A program made the translations under genes and the position numbers. A model generated the notes under the pieces. The model had not been told where the DNA came from and did no database searches. It worked only from the letters and a program-made list of their open reading frames with translations. A stretch of 64,000 nucleotides of DNA from contig NW_025335536.1 of the NCBI RefSeq assembly GCF_004798865.1, positions 120,413 to 184,412 on the forward strand, given 5' to 3'. Shown here in pieces: positions 22,796-34,900 of the stretch. The stretch comes from Varanus komodoensis (Eukaryota; Chordata; Lepidosauria; Squamata; Varanidae). Numbering within the stretch: the stretch's first letter is position 1; each line of letters opens with the position of its first letter.

Positions 22796-23022
22796 CATAA
22801 CAAGTTAAGTCTTCGATAAGTATAAGGTAACAAAAGTAAATGATCATACCATAGTAGTATTAGCACAAATCAGGCAGTGATGCCCACTTCCTAATAAACT
22901 TTGTGTGCAACAGTCATCATATGGAGAACTGATACATTTTTCTATCAGTTTAAGCCGACAAAGATAAGAATATGTAATGGCATGAATCACATGTAGGAAC
23001 AACAACAAGCTAGAATATGGAT

Positions 23023-23059
23023 AAACAACCTGGTGTTCTACATATATTTGAGAAAACAA
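23023..23059. mobile_element. Left arm of a palindromic hAT-type MITE, cut by the assembly gap
   Basis: 'aaacaacctggtgttctacatatatttg' follows the arm consensus 'ccccaacctggtgccctccagatgttttgg' of the MITE seen whole at 31113-31232. The arm stops at the N run. Confidence 0.45.
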
Positions 23060-23159
23060 NNNNNNNNNNNNNNNNNNNNNNNNNNNNNNNNNNNNNNNNN
23101 NNNNNNNNNNNNNNNNNNNNNNNNNNNNNNNNNNNNNNNNNNNNNNNNNNNNNNNNNNN
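23060..23159. other. Assembly gap of 100 N
   Basis: Exactly 100 N, the conventional placeholder for a gap of unknown length. Flanking sequence on both sides looks like the two arms of one palindromic MITE. Confidence 0.99.
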
Positions 23160-23210
23160 ATGATGGGAGTTATAGACTAAAAAGCATAAGACTGCATAAC
23201 CCAGAACTAG
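23160..23210. mobile_element. Right arm of the MITE interrupted by the gap
   Basis: It begins 'atgatgggagttatagactaaaaa', matching the inverted arm 'atgatgggagttgtagtccaaaa' of the family, then decays. Confidence 0.5.
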
Positions 23211-24516
23211 CAACACCCTGTCAATGAAATTTAAAGTAGTCATCACAGTTCATTTGTGCAGGCCTTCAAGCAGGTTCAAGTCAGTAGCAACTGCTCATAT
23301 ACTGAACAGTTTTATCTTTATAACAGGATATCAAGTTAATCGAACATTAGTATTGAGTAAATATAGAATAGTTTATTTTGATAAATATGTTATCTACAGA
23401 AATGCTAAAGTTTCATACAGAGAAATATCAGTGTTCTTCAGGGTCATTATCAATAGAAATCTATATCCCCTAAAGCAACATCACTGTTAGAATGAAATAT
23501 GTTGCAATTTGAGTGAAGAAACACCCAATGTGATTTAAACTCCTCCAAGTTTCTTCAGCTAGAGGAATATTTCTCACTAATCTACTCAAGAAAATAACAC
23601 TTAAGCGTTAATTCCATCATCAAAGTATATCAAAAAGGAATTACTTTGCATCTCTTTTTCCATATTGGTATGTAACACATATCCTTATAAAAGACTGTTT
23701 TCAATCACCAAAGATATGTGAAGTAATAATTTATTTTAAGGCTGCAGCTCAGCTAAGGAGATCTCAGCCCATTAATTGTGTATGGTTTAGGAAGCAATGC
23801 TACCCTCACTGGTAATCCGGCTGAAGACTCTTCACAAGCTTTGTAATTACTGCTCCAATGGCAGAGATCGAAGTACGGTGGACGGACAGCACACATGCAC
23901 TGAGAAGTCCACTTACCCACCTGCAGAAAGATAAGCTTGTGGAGGTATCCTGGGGGGGGGGCATGTCACAGGCACAGAGGCATGGCATCCTGAACCTCTC
24001 TGCTTCATCCTCCTCTCCCCACGAGGATCGATGTGACTTTACACTAAACCTAGGGCTACCATACTTGATTTCCTCCTGTTATAGTCAATGGTACGCGGGT
24101 GGAAAAGCTGCCCTCCCACCCGGCCCACAGAGAATCAGCACAACAGAAGATGCATTAGTAGCTGCACCAGTGGGTCACTCCTTACTGTCAATTTAAACTA
24201 ATATTGTTTTGTTAATAAATTGTATTAATCAATTAAATTTATAATTACACCTTAATAAAAGTGGTATTTCTGAATAAAATGTGCATTCCTTTTTAGATAA
24301 GGCATGGGCATGCCACAGCAGGCAACAACTTAAAAGGCATTCCTTGATTCCTCCAAGACAGCACCTGCAGTTTTTGCAAGCAGTTGTACTAAAAGCAATT
24401 TTTGTATTTTTTTTAATCTGATGCCCAATTAATCAAGGATACTTTGTTTAGTTCACATGAATGGTTTTTAAATCTTTACTCTAGTCAAATATCTTATGTT
24501 ATAATAATAATTTACT
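23211..24516. other. Intron stretch, no gene seen
   Basis: AT-rich apart from about 23800-24190, which is more GC-rich and carries chance ORFs on both strands (23806-23988 minus, 23858-24196 plus), plus an oligo-G run of eight at about 23952. No recognisable protein. Confidence 0.45.
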
Positions 24517-24723
24517 ATCATTACATTGCATTTACACCCTGCCTGTTTTCCCTCTTGCAAGGAGCCCAAAGAGGCTTACATAGTTACTAGATTTACTAGT
24601 AGTTTAGGCTAAAAGTGAGTGACTGGTCCAGAATCTAATAATCTTCATGGCTCACTGGGGGCTAGAATTTGGATCTCCCAGATCCCGAGTCCAAAACTCT
24701 AAACACCAGACTACACTGGCTCT
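24517..24723 (-). mobile_element. tRNA-derived MIR/CORE-like SINE with a damaged CORE
   Basis: The plus strand reads 'attacattgcatttacaccctgcctg' (tail), 'caaggagcccaaagaggcttacatag', a shortened CORE, then 'tttggatctcccagatcccgagtcc' and 'ctaaacaccagactacactggctc' (B box, A box and head inverted). The head is the best preserved of the set. Confidence 0.8.
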
Positions 24724-27700
24724 GCAAATATGTAAATTTTAGTTCATGAAGAAACAAAATAGGCTGCTATTCTTCTAGCAGGGGACCATACATATATAAT
24801 GTAAAATATAGAATACTAGTCCAGTAAATGCCCTATCAGCTCACCATTGGTCACCAAATGAGCTTACCACCTCTGAAGATAACCGGTTTTGGTAACATTC
24901 CAGAGCTCAGCAATGGAAAAGTCACTAAGAATTCTTACTGAATCAATCCTGATACTGGAATGAGATTATCAGGCAGGTACATTTAGTTCATTTTGGAACT
25001 TGACCTGAAACACTGACTTTGGCTCCAGGTTTTAGAGAGGCTCCTCATCCTCAGTCAGGTGCTGTCACCTGACTGCCAGCCAGGAAGACTCAGTGCACTG
25101 TTGCCTGGGCCACGGCAAGGGCTGAGGTAAGGAGCAGATGAAGAGGAGAAGGTGGTCTAGGTACTCTTGTGAGTGGGCCCTCTGTGGCGTGTGGGTTCTC
25201 AGTAGGTGCTCAACCATGGCATGACAACCCTTTGATCTCAGCCCTGTACAAGCATTTTGTGTGTTCCCACTCCTGACGGTTCGGTCAGGTAAAATGTTTA
25301 TGAAGATAATGTAAAAAAACAACAGCAAGTGAAATGCAGGAGAGAGCTGAGACGTATAATTTGCAAGGAGGGGCAAGCTGCAACTCTTGGCCTGATTTCA
25401 GAAGACCTCTGCAAGACATATGTTCAGCTCCTTGCAAGAGTCACCTCTCTGCCATCGTAGCCCTCAGGGTAGGTGGGGAAAGAGGGGACATGCGGCCCCT
25501 GATAAACCACCTCTGAAGGAATGTGGCCCTCAGTAAAGGAAGCTTCCCTCTCCCCTGTGTTAGAGAATAAAGCAAGGACACACCACGTCTTTAACATTTA
25601 TCCACTCCTGGTATAGCATCTGAAGTGGCCCTGAGAGGTAACATTTTCAAAGGTTAGCTTTTCACAAAAATACTCAAGAAACATTTGCTTAAATATAAAA
25701 ACATTTTATGTAGTCATTAAATATTTAACAGTTCATGTTGAATGGTTGATTTCTCAAAAGTTAGCAATGATTTTTTTTTACTTTGACAGTTCTGTCATTC
25801 TGTTCTGATAAGTGCTTCCTAAGGGCAAAAAACAGACATTGCTTTAGATCCATGTCTAGCAGTTACTGATGATGATGATGATTCAAGAATAGATGCAGGG
25901 ACACTGATCTATGTCTTAAAAGCCCCTACCCTACCATACTAGGATCCCAATCCAGTTGAGGGGCCCTCCGCCTACTCTAGAACAAAAATGGAAAAAAACA
26001 TCTTGGCAGATAGGGATTCAAAGTAATGTCTAATAGGAATTGCACTCCCAAACAACAATGGGAAGGCTCCACATTCCCCACTTTTACCCAGATGATGCAA
26101 CCTAAAAAAATCTAAACAGGAGCTGGGTACTGATCTGGGACCAGGGGAAGGTGCACCATTGGCTCTGTGTTTGTTTCCCCCTTGCAGTTGTGTCAGTCCT
26201 TAACAGTACACCAGTTCTAGTCATTTAACATACTACCAGGAGCAGGTCTTTTATAAATCACTTGTGCCTTAATTTTCCATTCAAACCTAACTACCCCCAA
26301 AATAATTTGTATTACAGCAGAGATAGCTTAGGAGCAGATGCTCTTACTGTGAAAATGTATCCCCCCACCCACTACTGTGAGGACTGCAGCTAAATGCAGG
26401 GGGCAAGCAGAATTATGGGGGTCAAGGCTCATTACATCACATCCCTGCTAACGGAGAAGCAGTGGTACTGCATCTCTGCAAGCACTGGCTCCTCTATACA
26501 AAGGAGGAAAACATTCAAAACTAGCTTCCTCTACAGGCAGGCACTGTCAGAGTCTGTTGACAATTGAAGGGGGAAGAATGACATACATATTTGGAGGACA
26601 GTTCAGAAGCTGGCTGTATTCAACAATATGGGGAAAAGTCACTTCCCTTTTGGATCCAATAAAAATAGGGCTTATGCACCATTTAGGAAAGGTATAAATT
26701 TTTAGATCCTGGCTCATTTTTCAAGTAGTGATATGCAAAAGTTTTTAAAATGCTTTCTTTCCCTATTTTCACTTATTTTTATGTCAGTATTTATTTTGCC
26801 ACTGTTATGATTGATTCCTATGCAACCGTTTGACATTAAGAGAAAATTATTGTGGAGGGTTTTTTGTACACAGTTATCATTTTCTGTCAAAAGGCATTCC
26901 TATTGTATCTATTCTCTCCAGCATTTCACATTTTAACCACTGGTCTGTGTCTAGATGTCATACATGTGGCTAGAAATCATACATTGGACTCTTTCTCTGA
27001 GAAAGGGCACAGCTCCAAGATTTAATCTCTGACATCTCAATTTTTTTTAAAGACTCAGGTAGCAGGGATAGAAAAGTCTTCTGCCAGAGTGTTTACAGTT
27101 CTGCTGGCAACTGGAGTAGACAGTTCTGGGACAGACAGGAAAAGAGCTCCTCATGCTTATGAAATAGTATCCACGTAGCTAAACCTTCCCACAGGTCTGA
27201 TTTTCACCTGTTCAATCCCTACCACCATAGCTTATTAGCAAACACCAATATTAGGGGAGCAGAATTTACAGGACTGCAAAAGCATGCTGCTATCTGAATG
27301 CAGGCATCTGTCTGCAACCAACACTTGCTAGAACATATCATCTTTTTTGCAGTGCAGCCAGGGAACATTTACAAACAAAGCCAATTTCCAGGTGCTTCTA
27401 CAAACAGGCCTACTCTCTCTGCATAGAAAACAGACTACAGATTTAACTTTCACATGCTTTCTGCTACCACTGCTCTTGAGAAAGTATCTGGACTAAATGG
27501 CCCATTGTTTGTTCTTCCACACACCCTAAGACAGTTCCAAATACTCATGGCTTCCTGACACCATAAAGTTAAAACGTTGTACAGCAACCAGAGCCAGAAA
27601 CAGTCCAGAAACAAGCTACTTCTATTTAATCTATTAATCTATTCCCAATCAACAAGAAATAAATGGGAAACATGAGACCTATTAGTGATACATATTAAGT

Positions 27701-28759
27701 CGATCTGTAAGAATTTTTTCTTTTAGCTTGAAATGCTTTAGTTGCTGGTAGAATGGATATCGCATTGCTACTTAATATCATTGTGCAACAGATAAAATTA
27801 AAGTCAGAATCAGTTTTAAAAGTCTTAAGAAGAGCACAAATAGCTTACAAATATTTTACAGGACTTCTCTGACTGCACAACACAAGGCTCTGTTAAAACT
27901 TAGAGTTGCATTTCTCTTCTCATAAAGCAATGCTGTTTTAAATTAAGGCACAATGAATAAGTAAACATACAGCTGGGTTTTAGTCTCAAAATCACCTACT
28001 CTGAAGTAGCTGTAGTAACTTCACTGGAACGTCTTCAGAGTCAGCAGACCTATGACTGTGGTGTATATCTGTTTAACTGTAATTTAAATTGTGAAATATC
28101 CCAACAAACAATGATGTGCTAACATCTTTTTCCTTTTTCTACAAGTTTAGTTTCCTGCATTCAAAACAAAGAGCTGCAGCAGTACTCTAGGCAGAAGCTA
28201 AAGGCAGCTAAAATTGCTGCAGCTAATCTAGGAATGAAAGAGCTACTTTGCCTGTATTTTCCCCCCAAAAGCAAAATGTTAAAGTCGTTGTAATAAGCAC
28301 AGTCAATGGTATGGTCTGTTTCCTTAGGCCCTAAATCAGCCTCTCTTTTGATAGTTCAACAAAACCCACGCTATCTATTAAGCCTTAGTGAAATACAGTG
28401 ACCAGGCTGGAATAAATTAGAATTAAAAATCATACTATAATTAATTATATTAACATGTTCAAGGAAATATATACAGAAACAGGAAAGCGTACATATGTAC
28501 TAGCTTGCTGGTACAGGGTATAAAGGACCAAACTTCTGCAGGCCCAAATATATAACCAGAAATATCAGAGTTTCTGGCTAGAAAGAAATTCTGTGTTAAT
28601 GTACATGAGCACTATACCATCACAGATTAAACCGCTCTGAGATTAGAACGTACGGACCTACGTGTTACATGTGCCTGTCGTCAGTGTGCACTGACTGGAA
28701 AGATGGATACTATCATTGGCTCTGTTCTCCATTTACTGTACAACGTGCAAAATTATCAC
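24724..28759. other. Four kilobases of repeat-poor intron
   Basis: Only a short GAT run (25867-25881) and homopolymers stand out. ORFs at 25065-25376 and 25334-25516 overlap on opposite strands and have no recognisable domain. No transposon termini were seen, so conserved non-coding DNA could lie here, but I cannot show it. Confidence 0.45.
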
Positions 28760-28962
28760 ATTATTATTACATTACATTTATACCCTTCTTTTCTTCCTCT
28801 TGCAAGGAACCCAAGGGCAGTTTACAAGGCACTCCTCCTCTCCATTGTACCCTTACATCAACAACCCTGTGAGGTAGGTTAGGCTGAAAGTCTGTGACTG
28901 GCCCAAAGTCCCCGAGTGAGCCTAAAGAATGCAGATCTTGAGTTCCAGTCCACACTGGCTAG
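28760..28962 (-). mobile_element. tRNA-derived MIR/CORE-like SINE
   Basis: This is the copy closest to what I recall of the consensus. Its plus strand contains 'attattacattacatttatacc', 'gcaaggaacccaagggcag', and 'acaaccctgtgaggtaggttaggctgaaagtctgtgactggccc', ending 'gatcttgagttccagtccacactggct'. The last part is a shortened tRNA-like head. Confidence 0.8.
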
Positions 28963-29310
28963 TGCTCCTTCTGTAGCTCCCCTCTCCCTTCTGCCTTTTC
29001 ACACTAGAAAATACAGTTTCTTTTTTGCAGGGCACATCTATAAAGCAAAGCAAATTTCCAGCTGCGTATGGACCAAGATCTTCCGTCCCTTCAGTGACAT
29101 GGCAACGATAATTCGAGGCTTTTGAAAATTCGAACCAGGCATTTTGGTGCCTGAAGCAGAGCAACGAACAGTGATCCTGACCCTCCTCTCAATCAAGGTG
29201 GTCACAAGCTGGTCAACCCACAGCTGGTCAAATTATTTTGGAACAAATAATGACCCACCTTTCCCTTCCCTGGCTATAAAAAATACAACTATAATAACAT
29301 TAAATAATTA
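28963..29310. other. Unannotated intron stretch
   Basis: Nothing recognisable. A phrase like 'aaccaggcattttggtgcctgaagcag' near 29136-29162 may be a repeat scrap of unknown family. Confidence 0.35.
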
Positions 29311-29398
29311 TCCATACATTGCTCTTTCATAACATCTAAAATCAACATCTAAAATCCATATATTGCTCTTTCATAACATCTAAAATCAATTATTTGGG
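29311..29398. repeat. 44-bp tandem duplication (two units)
   Basis: The unit beginning 'tccatacattgctctttcat' at 29311 recurs at 29355 as 'tccatatattgctctttcat', with 'aacatctaaaatcaa' following in both. A third partial 'catctaaaat' lies between. Confidence 0.85.
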
Positions 29399-31112
29399 CT
29401 TAATCTGGCTTACTCTGGATTGTGAGGTGGAGACCCAAGTTTAATCAATCCATTCAACTCATTTCATTCTCTTAACTAAGCATTCTAAGTTTCTGAATTT
29501 TATTGCTCTACAGTAAATGGTTTGATAATTCCATTATCTAGTAGTCTACTTCACCAAAAATCTAGAATGAATTCCTGTGAATATTCTGTATTTTTCTTTA
29601 TTGTACAAAGACTGAAAATGGAACCTTCAATGTCAGCAGTGGTCCACTCTGACAGTGGTTCATCCTGATGGAGGAGATTCCTCTGTGGAACTTTGCTTCT
29701 GTTCAAGACCAATTTGTGGTTCCATTCCCAGGCCTACTTCCAGTAACCTGAGCAGTTTACAATGCCCTATGATGATCCTACCCTAGCATTTGGGTATCAC
29801 TGCTCTAAATACCTGATGGGGATTCCTTTTTTTCACTTGCATACCATATTGCATCAACCAAAGAAATGTCCACACCTTTATAATATAAGATAAACACAGG
29901 CAATACCTCTGTGGCAATGCTGAACCTTGCTCTCAACATAAGGAGAAACTCTTCATTCAAAAGAAGGATGGAAGAAAAGCTACAAGCCAGAACACTTTTT
30001 AAACTAGCAAAAGCTCTGAGAGTAAATGAGAGAAAGCTCTGACCGAACTAGAATGCAGTTTTGTTAATAGAATCCATGCAAGCATTAAACAGGCTGTCAG
30101 GGAAAGGAGTAGCATGTTTTGGCCTTCTGTGCCCAACGAAGAAAAACCATTGCCTTTCCTTCCTCTGCCAGTACCCAGCAGGCTAGTAACTTGTGCAGGC
30201 TTATTTACAAGGCTTATTTACATTTATTGATCTCCATTCTTGGCAGTCAACACACGTTGCACTCTGAATACTTGACCCTATAAAGACATTCAGGAGTGAG
30301 AAATGAGCTGAAACACCTCTTGACAACTCTCCGTGCCAATGCACTTTGTGAAGAAAGCTAACCTATACACTGAGTTAAATGCATGTATATATACAATAAC
30401 TCACCACAACCAGGCAATCCTTATCTAGTTGACCTAAGTTGTTAGTGAAGGAACTTGTTGAGCTATGTAGACTTTTGAAGCAGTATAAGTCTTTATTAAA
30501 GTCCTTTATAATTGCAAATCTCAAATAATTCAAAAATATCATTCAGAGGAAGACTGTTGTGACTGCTTTTTGAAATCTGTTCCAGAGTTCTGATTTTCCC
30601 AAACAATTGGAAGCAAAAAGTTATGCTAAAGCTCCTTATGATAGTGAATGTATCAGGTGAATGAAACTTGAGCTGTGAAAAAAAAAGTGAACCTCAAAAG
30701 ACGTTATCATCTATAAACATGTAATAACAACCATGTGTCTAGGTTACATGATACAATAGTTAGCCTCCTGGACATTGAATCCATATGCAATGCTATATTG
30801 CTTTTGTATCATTATTGAAACACATCTGAGAACAATAAATATCTGGATGAAAAATGGCAACCACATAAAAGAATTGAGAGAAGTGAATAAAGGGAAAATA
30901 TCTACAATACAAAAGTCTGTTGATCAAGCAGTCTAGACATATAGTTTTCTGCCGTCAACTAAAGTTTTAGCAACTACAAGAGGCTAATAGTAAATAATTT
31001 TTGCATATGCACCTACAAAGCATCCTAGTCTCCAGAAACACCAACGGCACAAATTCAAAATCTCATTTATATGTTGAATTAGCACTGGTACTGGCATCAT
31101 GCCTGTATCATC
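29399..31112. other. Intron stretch, no gene seen
   Basis: Single-copy-looking AT-rich sequence, no recognised repeat ends or coding exons. Confidence 0.45.
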
Positions 31113-31232
31113 CTTCCCCAACCTGGCATCTTCCAGTTGTGTTGGGCTACAATTCCCTTTTTCCCTAGCCAACACAACCACAATGATGGGAAATATAGTC
31201 TAATGCATCCGGAAGACACCAGGTTGGGGAAC
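31113..31232. mobile_element. Palindromic hAT-type MITE, about 120 bp, both ends present
   Basis: It has perfect 13-bp terminal repeats, TTCCCCAACCTGG at 31114-31126 and its inverse at 31219-31231. The interior 'gttgggctacaattccc' pairs with 'gggaaatatagtctaatgc', so the whole element folds back on itself. It belongs to a family whose copies recur at 23023-23210, 40394-40617, 44643-44750, 56651-56780 and 63145-63265. Confidence 0.8.
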
Positions 31233-31787
31233 AATGTGATATTTGTTTAACGATGGTAAGTAAAACAAAAGAAGAACCGTTGAAAATACAAACAAATGTA
31301 ACATATGTGTACACTGTGTAATAAAATGTACTTGAGAATTTTGTATGCATATTAGAGTTCAGTGGATTAATTATAGTAGTTGTGTGCACTTTAGCACTTG
31401 TTGGTTGTTTTTAATCATGATGAGTGACATATTTGTAAAAACTGTTTCTCACAGTTGTCTCTGTAGTAGAATGACAGCAGTATTTAAATACACTGGGCAT
31501 ATTTAGTCTCTAAAAAACAGTGGGTTAGATCCAATGATACCATGAGTTCTACGCCCAAGTTCCTCCGACGTCCCTGCTAACAGAAAAGGGAATATGATTT
31601 CTGCTGATTTCACTCCTACTGCACCTCACAAAATCTGCTCTCTCTTTGAACATTATGAGGATGAAGCCAAGTCAGGAAAAAAATCACACACCTTCCATGA
31701 AGAAGAGCCTACAATGATTCAAAATCCCTTGCATTCCTGGAAGGATCTCTACCATGAATGGATGGACATGACTGGATCCAACTAGGC
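31233..31787. other. Unannotated intron stretch
   Basis: No repeat ends or exon recognised. Confidence 0.45.
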
Positions 31788-31983
31788 CAGGGGCCTCAGA
31801 CTCAACTGACCTGGGGGCCGCTGGAAGTAGAGTCTGGGTAAGGCTGGGCCGCATCACGTACCCCTCCACCGCGGTGGTGGTGGGCCGCTCATCCCGCGTC
31901 GCCCCTGGAGGCCACAGGGCCCCTCCCCCGTGCCCCGCCCATCTTGGCAATTGGCCCATGGGCCGCGAATTTGAGATCCCTGA
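31788..31983. mobile_element. Short GC-rich hAT-type MITE, 196 bp, with 8-bp duplication
   Basis: The left end CAGGGGCCTCAGACTCAAC pairs with the inverted right end CAGGGATCTCAAATTCGC. The flanks aactaggc (31780-31787) and aactaggg (31984-31991) agree at 7 of 8 positions. The interior is GC/CpG-rich (gggccgc, ccgcggtggtggtgggccgc), as in the element at 16366. No transposase. Confidence 0.8.
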
Positions 31984-31991
31984 ACTAGGGG

Positions 31992-34900
31992 TTTTGGTTT
32001 GGGTTTTTTAGCATTTTTGATGGGCAAACTTTCCTCAGGTCAGCCAGATAGGTACATATGAAAGTAAAAGCTTAGAAGTCCTTTCCCAGTTCATAATGTT
32101 GACACACACATGATGATGGTGTCTTATGAATGTTACTTATATGTCACTTCCTAAGAACTGTGGTTCCCAACATCAGACAGAGAGGAGGGCAGCTAGGAAA
32201 TTTCATTTCCAGCACCCTGCACATGCAAACATTGTAGCATCATCTTGTTTTAAATTGTGAACTGAACAAATTCAAATTCATCAAGCAGGTGATTATGATC
32301 TTTACTTAGCACCTTTTGTATAATGCTGTCAAACCTTTGTATAATGCTGTCAAACCAACCCGAATCAAACCAGTATCTCCAGTGTGGTCTTACTGTGATA
32401 CTCCTACTTTCACAATGTGTTAAAACCTGATTTGACAACCTAAGAGCACTTACAATCCAACCCACAACTTTATTTAAAAGTTTGCTCTCTGAGTTCAAAG
32501 AAGGGGATTCCCAATTAAAATATGTGAGCTTTGCAGTTTTAGTCAAGAATTTTTAAAAGCTTTTCATTTTAATTTGGTCTATACATGAAGTTCTCTATGG
32601 CAAATATTGTTCCACACAGCTCTTTGTTACAGTACTTTGTATGAACCTCACTTTGGTTTTGAAGTTAGTATAAAAGAACTGGTGTTCACTCCTCAAACAG
32701 CTAACATTCAACCCTTAGAATACACAACTGACAGAGATAAATGAATTAATCCCTTGCGAAATCAGTAAGAGAATAAGATATGCACAATTTTCTCCTTTTA
32801 AAATCAATGGGATAAAAGTACCAAATTTCTTGCTGGATGAAACTCAATGTGTAGTAAACCCCAAAGTTGTAGGACACACGGGTGGCCAAAGTTAAACCCT
32901 GTATACCTTCCTACCTTTCCAAATCTGCACTTACATAGTACTATGTAAGCTATATGGGAATCAGCATAACAACAACTTAGATACAAAAATAAAACCTTAT
33001 TTAAAACAAATGATTGTGTTTAAGTCTAGAATTGTACTAGATGTGTAAAAATTATTCTATAGATGATAACTGATTTAAAATATCTTGTTTCTTCAGCTCA
33101 CAGAGTGTGGGAAATATTTGGCATCTACTCTCCCTAACAATATGTTAACAAGAACAATATTTCTTTTTCACAAGAATATGCTTCTAATGCCTATATTATT
33201 AACACAAATGTTGTAATACAGATAAACAGATTAAACATTACAACATACAGGCAAATTCATACATGCTTATATTGAAAAGAAAAAGGCAGTTAAGTAAAAA
33301 GGCTAAACAATGTCCTTACTTTAAGTAGAAGAAAACAAAACAGGGAAAAGCTCCTCTAAAATGAAAGCATTAAATCACATTCCATAAACATTTAAATGGA
33401 CAATTCGCTGACTATTTTAAAGACAAACACTGAACACTCTTCCCTTCACAGCAGAATAGAGATGTAATATGAACAGCTTACTGTGGATAGTGGTTTAATC
33501 AGGAAGTAGCCATTATCCTTTCGATACAGAACAGTGACAGCTCTCCAAAACAACAAGCCGTGATATTTCTTTTTTTCAGTTAAGAGGAATGAAAGGACAG
33601 ATACTACAGTATCCCAGCTTTACTGACCCCAGAGGTCAGCAGATGTATGTTATAAAAAGCTATCAAAGAAACATAATCTGAAGCAAGTATTTAGAATGCT
33701 CTATTTGTGGGAACACCTAAAAATCTCTCTAACACAACCTCTCTCTCCCTATGTTACTCACAAAACATGGCTGTCTTATTCAGAGATTAGCAATTATTGT
33801 AATGAGATACTGCCGGAGAGGGTCAAATAGTACTTCCTGCAGTTTACACATCTTGATTTCCTGGTAAACAAACTGAAAGGCAGGTGGAGCACTTAGATCA
33901 CCAGTAAACATTCATGTTCATGTGACCAAAACCAACCCAGGTGAAATATGTGACTTGCAAAATATAAGGTAGTAATTGTTCTACTGAACTGTGACAACAC
34001 CCTATCTGAAACAATTTTAAAAACCTGCACAAGCAAAAGGCATATTTTTTTCTTTTAATAAACAAGTCACTGGAATTTTTCCCTGCATTATATTATTCCC
34101 CTTGCTACAATAAGGAAATCAAGTCCCTGAAATTAAGTAAAGCTTAAATGTTCACCAGCAAAAAGGAAAGAAACCACTGCTAAACTTTTCCAAGAACAAG
34201 AAAGCTGCAGCAAGCATAAGATTAAAAACAGATCATACAAACCCGTCTCTCCTGGAAAAATAATTCTACCAATATAAATGCCAACTATTTACAAGTGAAA
34301 TAGTACAAGTTTTAGTCTTTTCCTGTAGAAAGAAATCCACAGGTCTCTAAAGGAAGTATGATTAAATATACTACTTACTGACAAAGAATAAAAAAGGAAC
34401 TTCTTGAAGTCTGGGTTGAAATAACCACAAAGGGAAAAAAAACTGCATGTAAATGAACTGATGAGAAATATCTCCAAAGATCCACTTGTCCAATCTTGTG
34501 TCAAGACGGCATAGCAACACTTTACAAATAAACTGACCCCAATGTAGTCTGCCAAAGACTGGAAGCAAAAGCACAAGGTGTTTGCCTTAGTGACAGATAG
34601 TTTTAGTAAAACAATCATTGCAGGACCATGGAGAGTCAAGCAGCCACAGGTAAAACTGCCTGACACACTGGCATTTGGCACCAATCAAAACAGTCACCAC
34701 TTTACAATGGGAAATCCTTAGCTTGCTCAATTGATGAGACTACTGTTACGCTAAAAGCATGTACATAAAATTGTCTTCAGACTTTCCATGGTAACTGGAA
34801 GAAGTGCTAACATACCATCATTAATAAATTTTGCACTAGATTCAGAACAATGTTTTTAAGCAACAATGAGAACAGAAGTCTTTTAAACACAGGCCCTGAA

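Noticed and set aside
31800-31975. CpG-rich patch as a promoter or CpG island
   Set aside because: It coincides exactly with a hAT MITE bounded by inverted ends and near-identical 8-bp flanks.
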